The notes beneath the pieces are model-generated. The model was not told the DNA's origin and did not search any database. It saw only the letters and a list, made by a program, of their open reading frames with translations. The translations under genes and the position numbers were made by a program. From Caldichromatium japonicum (GTDB lineage: Bacteria; Pseudomonadota; Gammaproteobacteria; Chromatiales; Chromatiaceae), in contig NZ_CP048029.1 in assembly GCF_011290485.1 (NCBI RefSeq), positions 2,118,501 through 2,182,500 on the forward strand: a stretch of DNA of 64,000 nt, in the 5' to 3' direction. Shown here piece by piece: positions 45,680-55,177 of the stretch. Position 1 is the stretch's first letter. Every line of letters begins with the position of its first letter.

Positions 45680-46258
45680 ATGGCACTCTTGACCCTGATC
45701 CTTGGACTTGCACTCTTTCTCGGTACCCATTCTATCCCCATGGCTAGGCCCGAGCTGCGGGCGAGACTGATCGAACGGCTGGGGGTCATGGGTTGGCAGG
45801 GGATCTATAGCCTGATCTCACTGATCGGATTTATCCTGATCGTTCATGGCTATGGCGCAGCGCGCCTGCACTCCATCCCGCTCTATCTCCCCCCGGTCTG
45901 GCTGAAACATATCGCCTTGTTGTTGATGCTGCCGGTCTTTCCCCTCCTGTTTGCGGCCTATCTTCCAGGCCGGATTCAGAGCACGGTCAAGCATCCGATG
46001 CTGGCGGCGATCAAGCTCTGGGGAGCTGCCCATCTCTTGGCCAACGGGATGCTTGCAGATGTCTTGCTCTTTGGGTCGTTCATGCTCTGGGCGGTGGCCG
46101 ATCGCTTGTCGTTTCGCCGCCGCGAGCCGATCCTGGTGCGCGGCGCCCCGCCGGGTCCGGCCAACGACGGCATCGCCATCATCGGGGGGCTGGCGCTCTA
46201 TCTGGCCTTTATCTTTTGGCTCCATCGCGCCCTGATCGGGGTAGCGCCGATCGCCTGA
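45680..46258 (+). CDS. NnrU family membrane protein
   Basis: A 192-residue, five- or six-helix protein with the NnrU signature (LGLALFLGTHSIPMARPELR near the start; KHPMLAAIKLWGAAHLLANG mid-protein). NnrU proteins are linked genetically to nitric oxide metabolism in denitrifiers and are related to the isoprenoid isomerase Z-ISO. No nitrogen-oxide genes are nearby, so the role is open. Confidence 0.88.
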   Translation: MALLTLILGLALFLGTHSIPMARPELRARLIERLGVMGWQGIYSLISLIGFILIVHGYGAARLHSIPLYLPPVWLKHIALLLMLPVFPLLFAAYLPGRIQSTVKHPMLAAIKLWGAAHLLANGMLADVLLFGSFMLWAVADRLSFRRREPILVRGAPPGPANDGIAIIGGLALYLAFIFWLHRALIGVAPIA

Positions 46259-46282
46259 CTTGACAGGGGAAGCAGGTCCCCT

Positions 46283-46328
46283 TGAGGCAGGATTGCCTTC
46301 AGACCTGAGGCAGGATTGCCTTCAGACC
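46283..46328. repeat. Two tandem 23-bp repeats, each with a small hairpin
   Basis: The unit TGAGGCAGGATTGCCTTCA plus GACC occurs twice in tandem (46283-46305, 46306-46328). Each unit holds an imperfect stem (TGAGGCA and TGCCTTCA). It lies between the convergent nnrU and slipin genes, where it may act as a two-way transcription attenuator. There is no T-run. Confidence 0.6.
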
Positions 46329-46434
46329 AAGCCCTCATTTCAGTGAGGATGGAGGTGCCGGGTTTGCGGCTGCGCCATCAGTGTCCCTACGTCTCCCCCG
46401 TCATGAGGAGGAGGAAGAGATGGAGATTGACCGA

Positions 46435-47211
46435 TCAAGCCCCTCCATCCCCCCCTTGTTCTTGACCCTTGCGCGCGAGCAGGGGCTCGACCAGGTCAAG
46501 CGGCACTGGGAAGAGGATGGTTGTGGTCCGATCGGTGGCGATGGCGGTGAGGGTCTCCAAGAAACGCAACTGCATCGCTTGCGGTTGGGGCGCAAGGATG
46601 CGCGCCGCCTCCATGAGCTTTTCAGCCGCCTGTCGTTCACCTTCGGCGTGAATGACCTTGGCGCGCCGCGCCCGTTCAGCCTCGGCCTGACGGGCAATGG
46701 CCCGGACCATGGATTCATCGAGGTCCACGTGCTTGATCTCGACGTTGGAGACCTTGATCCCCCAGGCATCGGTCTGGGCATCGAGGATCTGACGGATATC
46801 GGCATTGAGCCGATCGCGCTCGGCAAGCATCTCATCGAGCTCATGCTGACCGAGGACCGAGCGCAGGGTGGTTTGGGCGAGCTGACTGGTCGCTAGGCGA
46901 TAGTCCTCGACTTGGATGATCGACTTGTCGGGCTCGATCACCCGAAAATAGACCACTGCATTGACCTTGACCGAGACATTGTCGCGCGAGATGACGTCCT
47001 GGCTGGGGATATCTAGGACCTGGACGCGCAGATCGACCCGCACCATCTGCTGGATGACCGGCACGACCAGGATGAGTCCAGGCCCCTTGACCCCGGTGAA
47101 ACGCCCGAGGCTAAAGATCACCCCGCGGGTATATTCGGGCAGGATGCGGATGCATGAAAACAGAAAGGCCAAGCCCAGGATGATCAGGGTAAAGAGGACT
47201 TGGGTCAGCAT
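46435..47211 (-). CDS. Slipin (stomatin/SPFH-family membrane protein)
   Basis: A 258-residue SPFH protein: one N-terminal helix (LFTLIILGLAFLFSCIRI), then ILPEYTRGVIFSLGRFTGVK, the PHB core with VDLRVQVLDIPSQDVISRDN and VKVNAVVYFRV, and a coiled-coil C-terminus (RQAEAERARRAKVIHAEGER). It partners with the NfeD protease encoded 10 bases upstream, a pairing conserved across bacteria and archaea and thought to organise membrane microdomains. Confidence 0.93.
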   Translation of the reverse strand: MLTQVLFTLIILGLAFLFSCIRILPEYTRGVIFSLGRFTGVKGPGLILVVPVIQQMVRVDLRVQVLDIPSQDVISRDNVSVKVNAVVYFRVIEPDKSIIQVEDYRLATSQLAQTTLRSVLGQHELDEMLAERDRLNADIRQILDAQTDAWGIKVSNVEIKHVDLDESMVRAIARQAEAERARRAKVIHAEGERQAAEKLMEAARILAPQPQAMQLRFLETLTAIATDRTTTILFPVPLDLVEPLLARKGQEQGGDGGA

Positions 47212-47221
47212 GCTGTACTCC

Positions 47222-48544
47222 TCAGGGCGGTCGTTGAACAGGTTCGATGATAAGCGTCAGCCCAGAGCGCCCTTTGACGCGGACCGGGGCGCCTGCGGGG
47301 ATGGCACACTCGGCTCGTGCCGACCAGACCTCGCCCTCGACCCGCACGCTGCCTTCCAGGGCCAGGTCGGTCAGGGCCGTGCCGACTGCCCCGATCAGTT
47401 GCTCGCTGCCGCTAACGACGGGTTGGACCTGGGCCTTGAGCGCTAGGCGGACGACGATCAAGATCAGGCCGGTGCTCGTAAGTGCAGCGCCTAGGATCAG
47501 CGCCAAGGGCACGGACATCACCTCCGAATCGATCAGGATCAATGAGCCGATGATGAAGGCCGCAACCCCACCCATCCCCAGGCCGCCGAGGCTCGGCGAG
47601 AGGACCTCGGCGATCATGAGCAAGACCCCAAGCCCGATGAGTGCCAGGCCGACATAGTTGACGGGTAAAAGCTGAAAGGCATAGAGTGCTAACAAGAGGC
47701 TTAAGGCCCCCAGGGTCCCAGGCAACACTGCGCCTGGATTGGCAAACTCATAGATCAGCCCATAGATCCCGATCAACATCAGGATATAGGCGATGCTCGG
47801 GTCGCTGATGATCGCAAGCATCCGGATGTGCCAATTGGGCGGCCGCTCGCTTAAGTGCAGGTCTTTGGTCGCAAGCAGGCGCTCCTCCTGCTGGATGCGC
47901 AGCCCGCGGCCATCGAGGGCCGCTAACAGCTCCTGCGGGTCGGCGGCGATGAGATCGATGACCCCAAGGGCGAGCGCCTCTTCAGCGCCAAGGCTTGCGC
48001 CTTCGCGCACCGCCCGTTCGGCCCAGTCGGCGTTTCGTCCATGCAATCTGGCGAGTGCGCCCAGATAGGCCGCGGCGTCGTTGATCAGCTTGGTCTCATG
48101 CGCGGTCTTTGCCTCGGGTTTGGCCTCCCCTTCTTGCAGGTGGGAAGGTGCAGGCAATCCACCGATCTGGATGGGGGTTGCGGCGCCGAGATTGGTCCCA
48201 GGCGCCATGGCCGCGACCGGACAGGACATCAGGATATAGGTACCTGCGCTGGCGGCGCGCGCACCTGTGGGCGCGACATAGCAGGCGACTGGGATCGGGC
48301 TTGCGGTGATGGATTTCACGATCGCCCGCATCGAGATATCGAGGCCGCCGGGGGTATCGAGCCTAAGGATCAGGAGACCGACCCCTTTGTCCTGCGCCGC
48401 CTCAAGTGTCTCATCGACATAGGCGGCGCTTGCCGGCCCGATGGGACCAGCCAGCTCGATCAGCCAGGCCTCGGCGCCTTGGGCCACCGACCCAGAGATC
48501 GAACACAACGCGCCTAAGATCAACAAAGCTCGCGGCCATCCCAT
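47222..48544 (-). CDS. NfeD1b-type membrane serine protease (ClpP-like + NfeD domain)
   Basis: A 440-residue protein from ATG 48544, with signal peptide (LLILGALCSISGSVAQGAEA). The N-terminal half is a ClpP-like serine protease (LLILRLDTPGGLDISMRAIV, catalytic-Ser region GARAASAGTYILMSC). Four to five transmembrane helices follow and then a C-terminal NfeD OB-fold domain. It cleaves hydrophobic C-termini of its slipin partner in studied homologues. IS5 copy 3 begins 42 bases upstream of the start, so the native promoter may be lost. Confidence 0.92.
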   Translation of the reverse strand: MGWPRALLILGALCSISGSVAQGAEAWLIELAGPIGPASAAYVDETLEAAQDKGVGLLILRLDTPGGLDISMRAIVKSITASPIPVACYVAPTGARAASAGTYILMSCPVAAMAPGTNLGAATPIQIGGLPAPSHLQEGEAKPEAKTAHETKLINDAAAYLGALARLHGRNADWAERAVREGASLGAEEALALGVIDLIAADPQELLAALDGRGLRIQQEERLLATKDLHLSERPPNWHIRMLAIISDPSIAYILMLIGIYGLIYEFANPGAVLPGTLGALSLLLALYAFQLLPVNYVGLALIGLGVLLMIAEVLSPSLGGLGMGGVAAFIIGSLILIDSEVMSVPLALILGAALTSTGLILIVVRLALKAQVQPVVSGSEQLIGAVGTALTDLALEGSVRVEGEVWSARAECAIPAGAPVRVKGRSGLTLIIEPVQRPP

Positions 48545-48586
48545 CTTTGAAAGATCGGTCGCTGGTTTGCAATTGGATTGAGCTAA

Positions 48587-49498
48587 GGGCACCTCGAATA
48601 ACCCACTATTTTGATGGGACCCGGTCAAAGCGCGATGCCACTGACTGAATCCGGCTCAACTTCCTCAACAAATCGCTGCTTTTTCAAGCAACGTTGCCCG
48701 GTTTTTACCCCGAAGTGGGCGGTGGCCATTCGGCCCATGTTGGGCGTTATGCGGGCACGATGCCCACTCGCTGGAAGAACGCCAGTCGCTTCAGATTGTA
48801 GCAGGCCGCCATCATCGTCATCGCAAAGTTGGCACGCGCTTGACCAATGGTGCGGATCAGTTTGCCGCCCATCTGCGCAATGGCCGCAAACACATGTTCA
48901 ACACAGGCTCGTGTCTTCGCAATGCCATGGTTGCGCCGCTGCTGCGCTTCAGACAGCGGCTTGTTCCGATAGCCGTTCGCTTTCAGCCAGGCTTCTCGTT
49001 CCTCGCACGGATAGCCTCGGTCGGCAAAGACCTCCCGGCTGGTGTTGGCCGGGTCCATGACCGCCTCAAAGTGCTGGCTGTCGTGGGTGCTGGTGGTGTC
49101 GGTGACGATCTTGCGGATGAATTTGTACCTCTTGTCGACGTTGACCGTGAGCTTGTAGCCATAGTGGCTCTTGCCATGCTTCTGGCGCCGCTTGACCGGC
49201 TTCCAATCCGCGGGCATGGCGTCTTCGTTCAGCGGTTCCTTGGCGTCCTTGGTGAAGTGCTGCCGGGGCGCGGGGACCCGCGTGGCGTCGATGATCTGCC
49301 CACCCCGGGCGATGAAACCCTTCTTGAGCAGTTGCGCGCTGAGGCCATCGAAGATGGCTTTGGCGCCGGCTTCGCCGATCCGGTTCTCAAACACCCACAC
49401 AGTCGTCCGGTCAGGAATGTTGGCGGCTTGGGCCAGACCACAGAAGCGCTTGTAGCTCATGCGGTCCAGCAATTGATACTCCATCTGCTCGTCAGACA
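48587..49498 (-). mobile_element. IS5-family element, copy 3 (truncated, 912 bp)
   Basis: Begins with the right-hand inverted repeat GGGCACCTCGAATAACCC and matches copies 1 and 2 up to GTCAGACA at 49498. It then switches to an IS607 fragment. About 310 bases including the opposite end and transposase start are missing. Cannot transpose on its own. Confidence 0.88.
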
Positions 49499-49499
49499 A
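48747..49499 (-). pseudogene. IS5-family transposase (copy 3), N-terminus deleted
   Basis: Retains residues from SDEQMEYQLLDRMSYKRF to the end (about 250 of 327), including all three catalytic residues. The first 75 residues have been lost at the junction with the IS607 fragment. Few differences from copies 1 and 2 (for example KKGFIARGG for KKGLIARGG), so truncation is recent. Confidence 0.85.
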
Positions 49500-49655
49500 T
49501 TCGCGCCACCAGGATCAAACCCCCTTCGCGCTCCCAGCGTTGCAAGGTCTTGACCGAGACGCCAAGCCGCTTCGCCGCCCTGCCTGTGCTCATCATCGCG
49601 CTTTCCATGTGGAAAATTATCACTATCACGTACAGTTTGTAATAGGGTTGGCTCC
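49500..49655 (-). mobile_element. Left-end fragment of an IS607-type element with the start of tnpA
   Basis: Encodes a MerR-like helix-turn-helix from ATG 49608 ([20 protein letters not shown], then [10 protein letters not shown]), truncated at IS5 copy 3. Its outer end has the same GGGTTGGCTCC boundary as the remnant at 20287. Compared with that copy it differs by a few bases and a small indel near TTGTAATA. Confidence 0.75.
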
Positions 49656-49659
49656 CTAG

Positions 49660-49940
49660 GCTCTTGTTCACAATTGCCTGAGGCGCTGCTGTGGATATTG
49701 CATACCTGCAGTCCCTGGTGTGACTTACCGCGCGGGTTTGGGAAATGGCATAGGCAGTCAGTCCGTGATCCCGCCCTGGGCCGACCGCCGCATCCTGCGT
49801 GCGTTCGACCGGTATCCCCAATAAGAGACGCCATCTGATAGAGCGCTTTTGTCCCCGCATCAAGCACTTCCGAGGCATCGCCACAGGCTAAGACACACTC
49901 GCCTCTGCCCTGGTCTGGCTGCTTTGATTGTGAACGGGCC
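49660..49940 (+). mobile_element. 281-bp MITE-like derivative of an IS5/IS427-type element
   Basis: Flanked by the direct repeat CTAG at 49656-49659 and 49941-49944, the target favoured by IS427-group elements. The ends are imperfect inverted repeats (CTCTTGTTCACAAT and, inverted, GGCCCGTTCACAAT). The plus strand still encodes a transposase C-terminus with stops (IPNKRRHLIERFCPRIKHFR, then GIATG), so it derives from an IS5-family element by internal deletion. The right CTAG contains the stop codon of dapE. Confidence 0.7.
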
Positions 49941-51074
49941 CTAGCACCCCAGCAACAGCCGTTCAAGGATGCGCTGATAGAGCCGGGGCAAGCGCTCGAG
50001 CTCATCGACCGCGATCCATTCATCGACCTGATGGATGGTGGCGTTGACGGGCCCCACCTCGACCACCTGGGCGCCGGTCGGGGCAATAAAACGCCCGTCT
50101 GAGGTCCCACCGCCGGTCGAGAGATCAGGCTCGGTCCCACACACCTCGCGGATGGCGGCGCGTGTGGCCTCGATCAGGGTACCGATCGGTGTCAAAAAGG
50201 GCAGGCCCGACAGTCGCCAGGCGATCTCATACTCGAAATCCCCTTGATCGAGGATGGCGCAGATACGCCGCTTGATGGTGTCCGGATCGATGGCGGTCGA
50301 AAACCTGAGATTGAACTGGGCATCCAAGCGCCCCGGGATCACATTGTCAGCGCCGGTGCCCATGCTGAGGTTGGCGATCTGAAAGCTGGTCGGCGGGAAG
50401 TATTCATTGCCCTGATCCCAGACCTCGGCACACAGGGCGGCCAAGGCCTGGACGCTGGCATGAAAGGGATTCTTAGCGCGCTCGGGATAGGCAACATGCC
50501 CCTGTTTGCCGTGGATGGCGAGAAAGCCAGTGAGACTTCCCCGCCGCCCGTGTTTGATCGAATCGCCCAATTGCTCGATGCTCGAGGGCTCGCCGACGAT
50601 GGCATAGTCGATGAGCTCGCCGCGTCTCTGGAGCCGTTCGATCACCTTGGCCGTACCATTGACCGCCGGGCCCTCCTCGTCGCTGGTGAGGAGACAGGCG
50701 ATCGAGCCCGGATGATCGGGATGGGCGGCGACGAAGGATTCGACCGCCACGACCATCGCCGCTAGCGCCCCCTTCATGTCGGCAGCGCCGCGCCCATAGA
50801 GCCGACCGTCGCGGATGACGGGATCAAAGGGGTCTGAGGTCCAGAGCTCATAGGGTCCAGGGGGGACGACATCGGTATGCCCAACCAGACAGACCAGCGG
50901 CGGCTCGATCCCGCGCCGCGCCCAGAAGTTGCTGACCTCGCCAAAGGGCATCGACTCGACGCGAAAGTCCATCTGGACGAGACGCTCGGCGATCAGCGCC
51001 TGACAGCCATGATCCTCAGGGGTCACCGAGGGGAGATGGATCAAGGCACGGGCAAGTTCCAAGACAGGCGACAT
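49941..51074 (-). CDS. dapE: Succinyl-diaminopimelate desuccinylase
   Basis: Zinc peptidase-like enzyme releasing LL-diaminopimelate from N-succinyl-LL-DAP. M20 motifs: LVGHTDVVPPG, RGAADMKGALAAM, LLTSDEEGPAVNGT, and GGTSDGRFIAPTGAQVVE. The 377 residues are normal. The stop codon TAG lies inside the CTAG duplicated by the adjacent MITE-like insertion. Eleven bases downstream of dapD and third in the dapC-dapD-dapE unit. Confidence 0.95.
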   Translation of the reverse strand: MSPVLELARALIHLPSVTPEDHGCQALIAERLVQMDFRVESMPFGEVSNFWARRGIEPPLVCLVGHTDVVPPGPYELWTSDPFDPVIRDGRLYGRGAADMKGALAAMVVAVESFVAAHPDHPGSIACLLTSDEEGPAVNGTAKVIERLQRRGELIDYAIVGEPSSIEQLGDSIKHGRRGSLTGFLAIHGKQGHVAYPERAKNPFHASVQALAALCAEVWDQGNEYFPPTSFQIANLSMGTGADNVIPGRLDAQFNLRFSTAIDPDTIKRRICAILDQGDFEYEIAWRLSGLPFLTPIGTLIEATRAAIREVCGTEPDLSTGGGTSDGRFIAPTGAQVVEVGPVNATIHQVDEWIAVDELERLPRLYQRILERLLLGC

Positions 51075-51085
51075 GGGACAGGTCC

Positions 51086-51907
51086 TCAGATATCGCGCAA
51101 GAGTTCATTGATCCCGACCTTGCTGCGCGTCCTCTCATCGACCTGCTTGATGATCACCGCGCAATAGAGGCTATGGCTGCCGTCCTTGGCGGGCAGGCTG
51201 CCGGGGACGACCACCGAGCCCGGCGGGATGCGCCCGTAGGTGATCTCACCGGTCATGCGGTTGTAGATCTTGGTGCTCTGCCCGATATAGACCCCCATCG
51301 AGATCACCGAGCCTTCGCCGATGATCACCCCCTCGACGATCTCGGAGCGCGCACCGATGAAACAATTGTCCTCGATGATGGTGGGCGCGGCCTGTACCGG
51401 TTCTAGCACCCCGCCGATCCCGACCCCGCCCGAGAGATGCACGTTCTTGCCGATCTGGGCGCAGGAACCGACCGTTGCCCAGGTATCGACCATGGTCCCC
51501 GAGTCCACATAGGCCCCGATATTGACGTATGAGGGCATGAGCACACAGCCGGGCGCGATATAGGCACCCTTGCGCGCCGTGGCCGGCGGTACCACCCGCA
51601 CCCCGGCGGCGCGAAACTCGCGGGCGTTGTACTCGGCATATTTCGCTGGGACCTTGTCGTAATAGTTGGTGAAGCCGCCTTTGATAAATGCATTGTCCTC
51701 GATGCGAAAATAGAGGAGGACGGCCTTTTTCACCCACTCATTGACCACCCAGTCGCCGTCGCGCTTTTCGGCGACCCTAAGCTCGCCGCAGTCGAGCCGG
51801 TCGATGACCTCGAGTACCGCATCGCGCACCTGGGTCTCGACCGTGCGAGGGGTGATCTCGGCGCGGCGCTCAAAGGCCGCCAGGATGATCTCTTGTTGAT
51901 CGCTCAT
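51086..51907 (-). CDS. dapD: Tetrahydrodipicolinate N-succinyltransferase
   Basis: Trimeric left-handed beta-helix acyltransferase of the succinylase lysine/DAP pathway. Start chosen at ATG 51907 ([15 protein letters not shown]). Hexapeptide repeats run through the middle ([24 protein letters not shown] stretch, then [20 protein letters not shown]), ending with the family-typical [17 protein letters not shown]. 273 residues, normal. Confidence 0.96.
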   Translation of the reverse strand: MSDQQEIILAAFERRAEITPRTVETQVRDAVLEVIDRLDCGELRVAEKRDGDWVVNEWVKKAVLLYFRIEDNAFIKGGFTNYYDKVPAKYAEYNAREFRAAGVRVVPPATARKGAYIAPGCVLMPSYVNIGAYVDSGTMVDTWATVGSCAQIGKNVHLSGGVGIGGVLEPVQAAPTIIEDNCFIGARSEIVEGVIIGEGSVISMGVYIGQSTKIYNRMTGEITYGRIPPGSVVVPGSLPAKDGSHSLYCAVIIKQVDERTRSKVGINELLRDI

Positions 51908-52013
51908 CAGGGTCTCCAATCAATCATGAAGCTCAATGGCTCGGGGTATTTTTCTGGTTCTGCCCAGCCCCAGCCTCCCCTCTCTGTAGGATGCGCAAGG
52001 CGCGCCCTCCTGC

Positions 52014-53234
52014 TCAACTCCCCGCCCGTTCCAACCGCTCGAGACAGGCGCGCATCCGCCAGGCGGCCTCGATACAGGTGGCAAGCGACGGGACCAGGGC
52101 GATGCGTACCCGGTCGGCGCCTGGGTCTTCGCCAGAGATACAGCGCGACAGAAACCGCCCGGGCAGGACGCTGACATGCTCTTGCGCATAAAGCAGACGC
52201 GCAAACTCGGTGTCCGCGATCGGGATCTTGGGCCACAGGAAAAATCCACCTGCTGGGATCGCGATCGGCAAGACGGGATCGAGGATCTCCTTGATCGCGG
52301 CAAACTTTTGCCTATACAGGGCGCGGTTTTCTTGGACATGGGCCTCATCGCGCCAGGCGGCTAGGCTGGCGTACTGGATCGGCGGCGGCATGGCGCAGCC
52401 GTGATAGGTGCGATAACGCAAAAAGGCGGCAACCAGCTCGGCGTCTCCAGCCACAAACCCCGAACGCAGCCCAGGGGCGTTGGAGCGCTTCGACAGGCTA
52501 TGGAAGACCAGGCAGTGTTTGAACGTCGTATTCCCGATCTCGGCAGCGACCTGCAACAGCCCAGGCGGCGGTCTGTCCTCATCCCAATACAGCTCGCTAT
52601 AACACTCATCCGCCGCAATCACAAAGCCATAGCGCTCGGCCAATGCGATGAGCTGCGCCAAGACCTCGCGCCCCAGCACCGCCCCGGTGGGATTACCAGG
52701 CGAGCAGAGATAGAGCAGCTGACAGCGCTGCCAGGTCGTGGCATCCACGGCCTCAAAATCCGGAATCAAGCCCCGCTCGGGGCGGCAGGGAAGATAATAG
52801 GGCTCAGCACCCGCAAGCAAGGCCGCCCCCTCATAGATCTGATAACAGGGATTGGGCATCAAGACCAAAGGGGCGCGGCTGCGATCGACGACGGCCTGGG
52901 CGATGGCAAATAACGCCTCGCGGGTGCCATTGACCGGCAGGACCTGGCGCTCGGGGTCGATATCGAGCGCCCTGCCATCTTGCGGACGAAAACGCCGCTC
53001 GATCCACTCGGCGATCGCCTGGCGCAACCCTGCCAGGCCTTGGGTCAGCGGATAGACGGCAAGCCCATCCAGATGCGCGGTCAGGGCCTCGACGATCAAG
53101 GATGGGGTCGGATGCTTGGGCTCACCGATCTGTAGTGCAATCGGGGCGCGGTCGGCAGGCGGCGCGATCCCGTGGAGCAAGGACCTAAGACGTTCAAAGG
53201 GATAGGGCAGGAGCCGGCTGAGCTCTGGGTTCAT
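52014..53234 (-). CDS. dapC: Succinyldiaminopimelate aminotransferase
   Basis: PLP-dependent class I aminotransferase making N-succinyl-LL-2,6-diaminopimelate. It has PVNGTREALFAIAQ, the YLCSPGNPTGAVL motif, and the PLP-lysine in SLSKRSNAPGLRSGF. Length 406. Position immediately before dapD and dapE supports DapC over other aminotransferases. A gap of 106 bases separates it from dapD. Bases 53235-53517 towards hemH hold no gene I can recognise. Confidence 0.93.
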   Translation of the reverse strand: MNPELSRLLPYPFERLRSLLHGIAPPADRAPIALQIGEPKHPTPSLIVEALTAHLDGLAVYPLTQGLAGLRQAIAEWIERRFRPQDGRALDIDPERQVLPVNGTREALFAIAQAVVDRSRAPLVLMPNPCYQIYEGAALLAGAEPYYLPCRPERGLIPDFEAVDATTWQRCQLLYLCSPGNPTGAVLGREVLAQLIALAERYGFVIAADECYSELYWDEDRPPPGLLQVAAEIGNTTFKHCLVFHSLSKRSNAPGLRSGFVAGDAELVAAFLRYRTYHGCAMPPPIQYASLAAWRDEAHVQENRALYRQKFAAIKEILDPVLPIAIPAGGFFLWPKIPIADTEFARLLYAQEHVSVLPGRFLSRCISGEDPGADRVRIALVPSLATCIEAAWRMRACLERLERAGS

Positions 53235-53517
53235 CGATCGGATTCGTCATCAAGAGATCCCCTACCCGGGCGCATGCGCTCCGGAAAGCAGGGATTTTTG
53301 GGGTTGGGCCAGGACAAGGGGGCTTACCGCAGCGAGCAGTTTGCATCTCGGGCCGCTGGCGATTCAAGGCAGATCACAGCCGTGGTCGGACCGCGCACCC
53401 TGACCCAATGCGCGCCAAGCCTTGCCCTTGAGGAGGGGGAAGACGTCAATGCCTGCCCTCCCCCGACCCGCAGCGGCATAGCAGGCCATGCAGGGCCAAC
53501 ATCCGCGTGCACTCCCT

Positions 53518-54624
53518 TCAACGCCCGCCCAAGGCCCGCGCCCGCTGTGCCCGCGCCTCGAGCCCTACGGCATCCAGGGCCGTCCCCGTCAACTCTGGCC
53601 AGCCGCTGCAATGGCGGACGACCAGTCTGGCCAACATCTCCAGATGCGCCGGATCATCATTGAGACAGGGGATATATTCATAACGCTCGCCGCCTGCGGC
53701 GATAAACCGCTCGCGGTTCTCGACCGCCAGCTCTTCGAGCGTCTCCAGACAATCGGCAGCAAAACCTGGCGCTGCAATCTGCACTGACTTGACTCCTGCC
53801 CGCGCCCAATCGGAGAGTACCGCATCGGTGTAGGGCCTCAACCATTCACCTTTACCCAGACGCGACTGAAACGCCAGCGCCCAGTGCCCTTCGGCCAGCC
53901 CCAGGGCCTCGGCGAGCAGACGTGCGGTCTTGTGACACTGACAGAAATAGGGGTCACCCTGGTCGAAATAGCGCTGCGGGATGCCATGAAAGGACAGCAG
54001 TAGACGCTCGGCCTGACCGTGCGCCGACCAATGGGCGCGGATCTTATCTGCCAAGGTCGCGATATAGACGGGTTCATCGCCATAGCCATTGACCAGCCGC
54101 AGCTCCGGCAGCCAGCGCCAGCGCATCAGGGTCTGCGCCGCCGCATCGAAGACCGTCCCGATCGTGGTCGCCGAATACTGAGGATAGAGCGGCAGGATCA
54201 GGATGCGGCGCGCATTGGCCAGGCGCAGGGTCTCAAGCCCTTGGGCAATCGAGGGCTCGCCATAGCGCATCCCTAGGGCCACCTGCACCGATCCCTTAAC
54301 CCGCTGATCAAGCAGCCGCTGCAGACCCTCTGCCTGCCGGCGTGCGATCGCCAAGAGCGGCGCCCCCGCCTCGGTCCAGATCGAGCGATACAGGCGGGCC
54401 GAACGCCCTGGCCGCCGGCGCAGGATCACTCCATGCAACAGCAACAGCCACGGCAGACGCGGCCCCTCGACCACACGCCGGTCGGACAAAAACTCGGCCA
54501 GATACCGGCGCACCGCCCCCACCTCTGGGCTTGCCGGACTGCCGAGATTGACCAGCAACACCCCCAGCCGCTCGGCGGCAGCATGGTCATAGTCGGGGGT
54601 GCCAACAAAGAGGCGCGTATCCAT
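53518..54624 (-). CDS. hemH: Ferrochelatase
   Basis: Inserts Fe2+ into protoporphyrin IX, the last step of haem synthesis. Motifs: LLVNLGSPASPEVGAVRRYL at the N-terminus, YPQYSATTIGTVFDA, LLSFHGIPQRYFDQGDPY with the catalytic His, and QSRLGKGEWLRPYTD plus AAPGFAADCLETLEEL with the catalytic Glu. The 368 residues are normal for the long proteobacterial form; no iron-sulfur cysteine cluster is evident. Confidence 0.95.
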   Translation of the reverse strand: MDTRLFVGTPDYDHAAAERLGVLLVNLGSPASPEVGAVRRYLAEFLSDRRVVEGPRLPWLLLLHGVILRRRPGRSARLYRSIWTEAGAPLLAIARRQAEGLQRLLDQRVKGSVQVALGMRYGEPSIAQGLETLRLANARRILILPLYPQYSATTIGTVFDAAAQTLMRWRWLPELRLVNGYGDEPVYIATLADKIRAHWSAHGQAERLLLSFHGIPQRYFDQGDPYFCQCHKTARLLAEALGLAEGHWALAFQSRLGKGEWLRPYTDAVLSDWARAGVKSVQIAAPGFAADCLETLEELAVENRERFIAAGGERYEYIPCLNDDPAHLEMLARLVVRHCSGWPELTGTALDAVGLEARAQRARALGGR

Positions 54625-54791
54625 CTAGGGTCCTGAAGATAGGCAAAGGATCTATTGAAGGCCTGAAGGCCATCCTAAACAATCCCTGCACCCTGAACAA
54701 TTCAGATCTGCGCCTTACACCCAGCCGCTGGGGCGATATCAAAAGAACTCGCTATATTTGCCCATGCGCATGCCAACGCATCAGCGCCGCC

Positions 54792-54853
54792 CGCCTTGTC
54801 ACAACCGCGGTGTGACAAGGCGCCGCCCTGTCACAGGCAGGAGTGTGACAAGA
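54792..54853. repeat. Cluster of TGTCACA/TGTGACA inverted repeats
   Basis: A perfect 11-bp stem CGCCTTGTCAC (54792-54802) / GTGACAAGGCG (54812-54822) with a 9-base loop is followed by a second TGTCACA...TGTGACA pair (54830-54850). It lies in the 640-base gap between hemH and the pilin gene, which otherwise holds no recognised gene. It could be a regulator-binding array or a terminator-like hairpin; no T-run follows. Confidence 0.55.
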
Positions 54854-55177
54854 CGACTGATCCGGCACCATACACCCTGGTCAAAAGGCTGTGCCCCATT
54901 TCGCCCGGCCAAAGGCTCGATCCGCCAGCCGCTCGTGCGCTGCCCCTCTGTCTTCTGTGACCCAGCTGGGTTGCGCCTCAGAAAACACTGGACCAGTCAC
55001 TGACCGTCATTGCGGTGCAAGCCGGCATCTAGAGACCTCCTGAGATCCGCCCTTCCCTCTGGAGGGGCTAGGATGAGGGGGTAGTCAAAACAACGCCTTA
55101 CACCCTCACACCTGCCCTTCTATCTTTGGGAAAGGCTGGAGAGATCGGGACGAAGACAAGCGGACTTGGGGTCAGGC

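Noticed and set aside
46283..46328. Start of a CRISPR array
   Set aside because: There are only two directly adjacent 23-bp units with no spacers and no cas genes anywhere in the window.
49660..49940. CRISPR repeat or small RNA between dapE and the IS607 fragment
   Set aside because: There is only one pair of imperfect terminal repeats, a CTAG duplication and transposase codons, which fit a MITE-like element and not a spaced repeat array.
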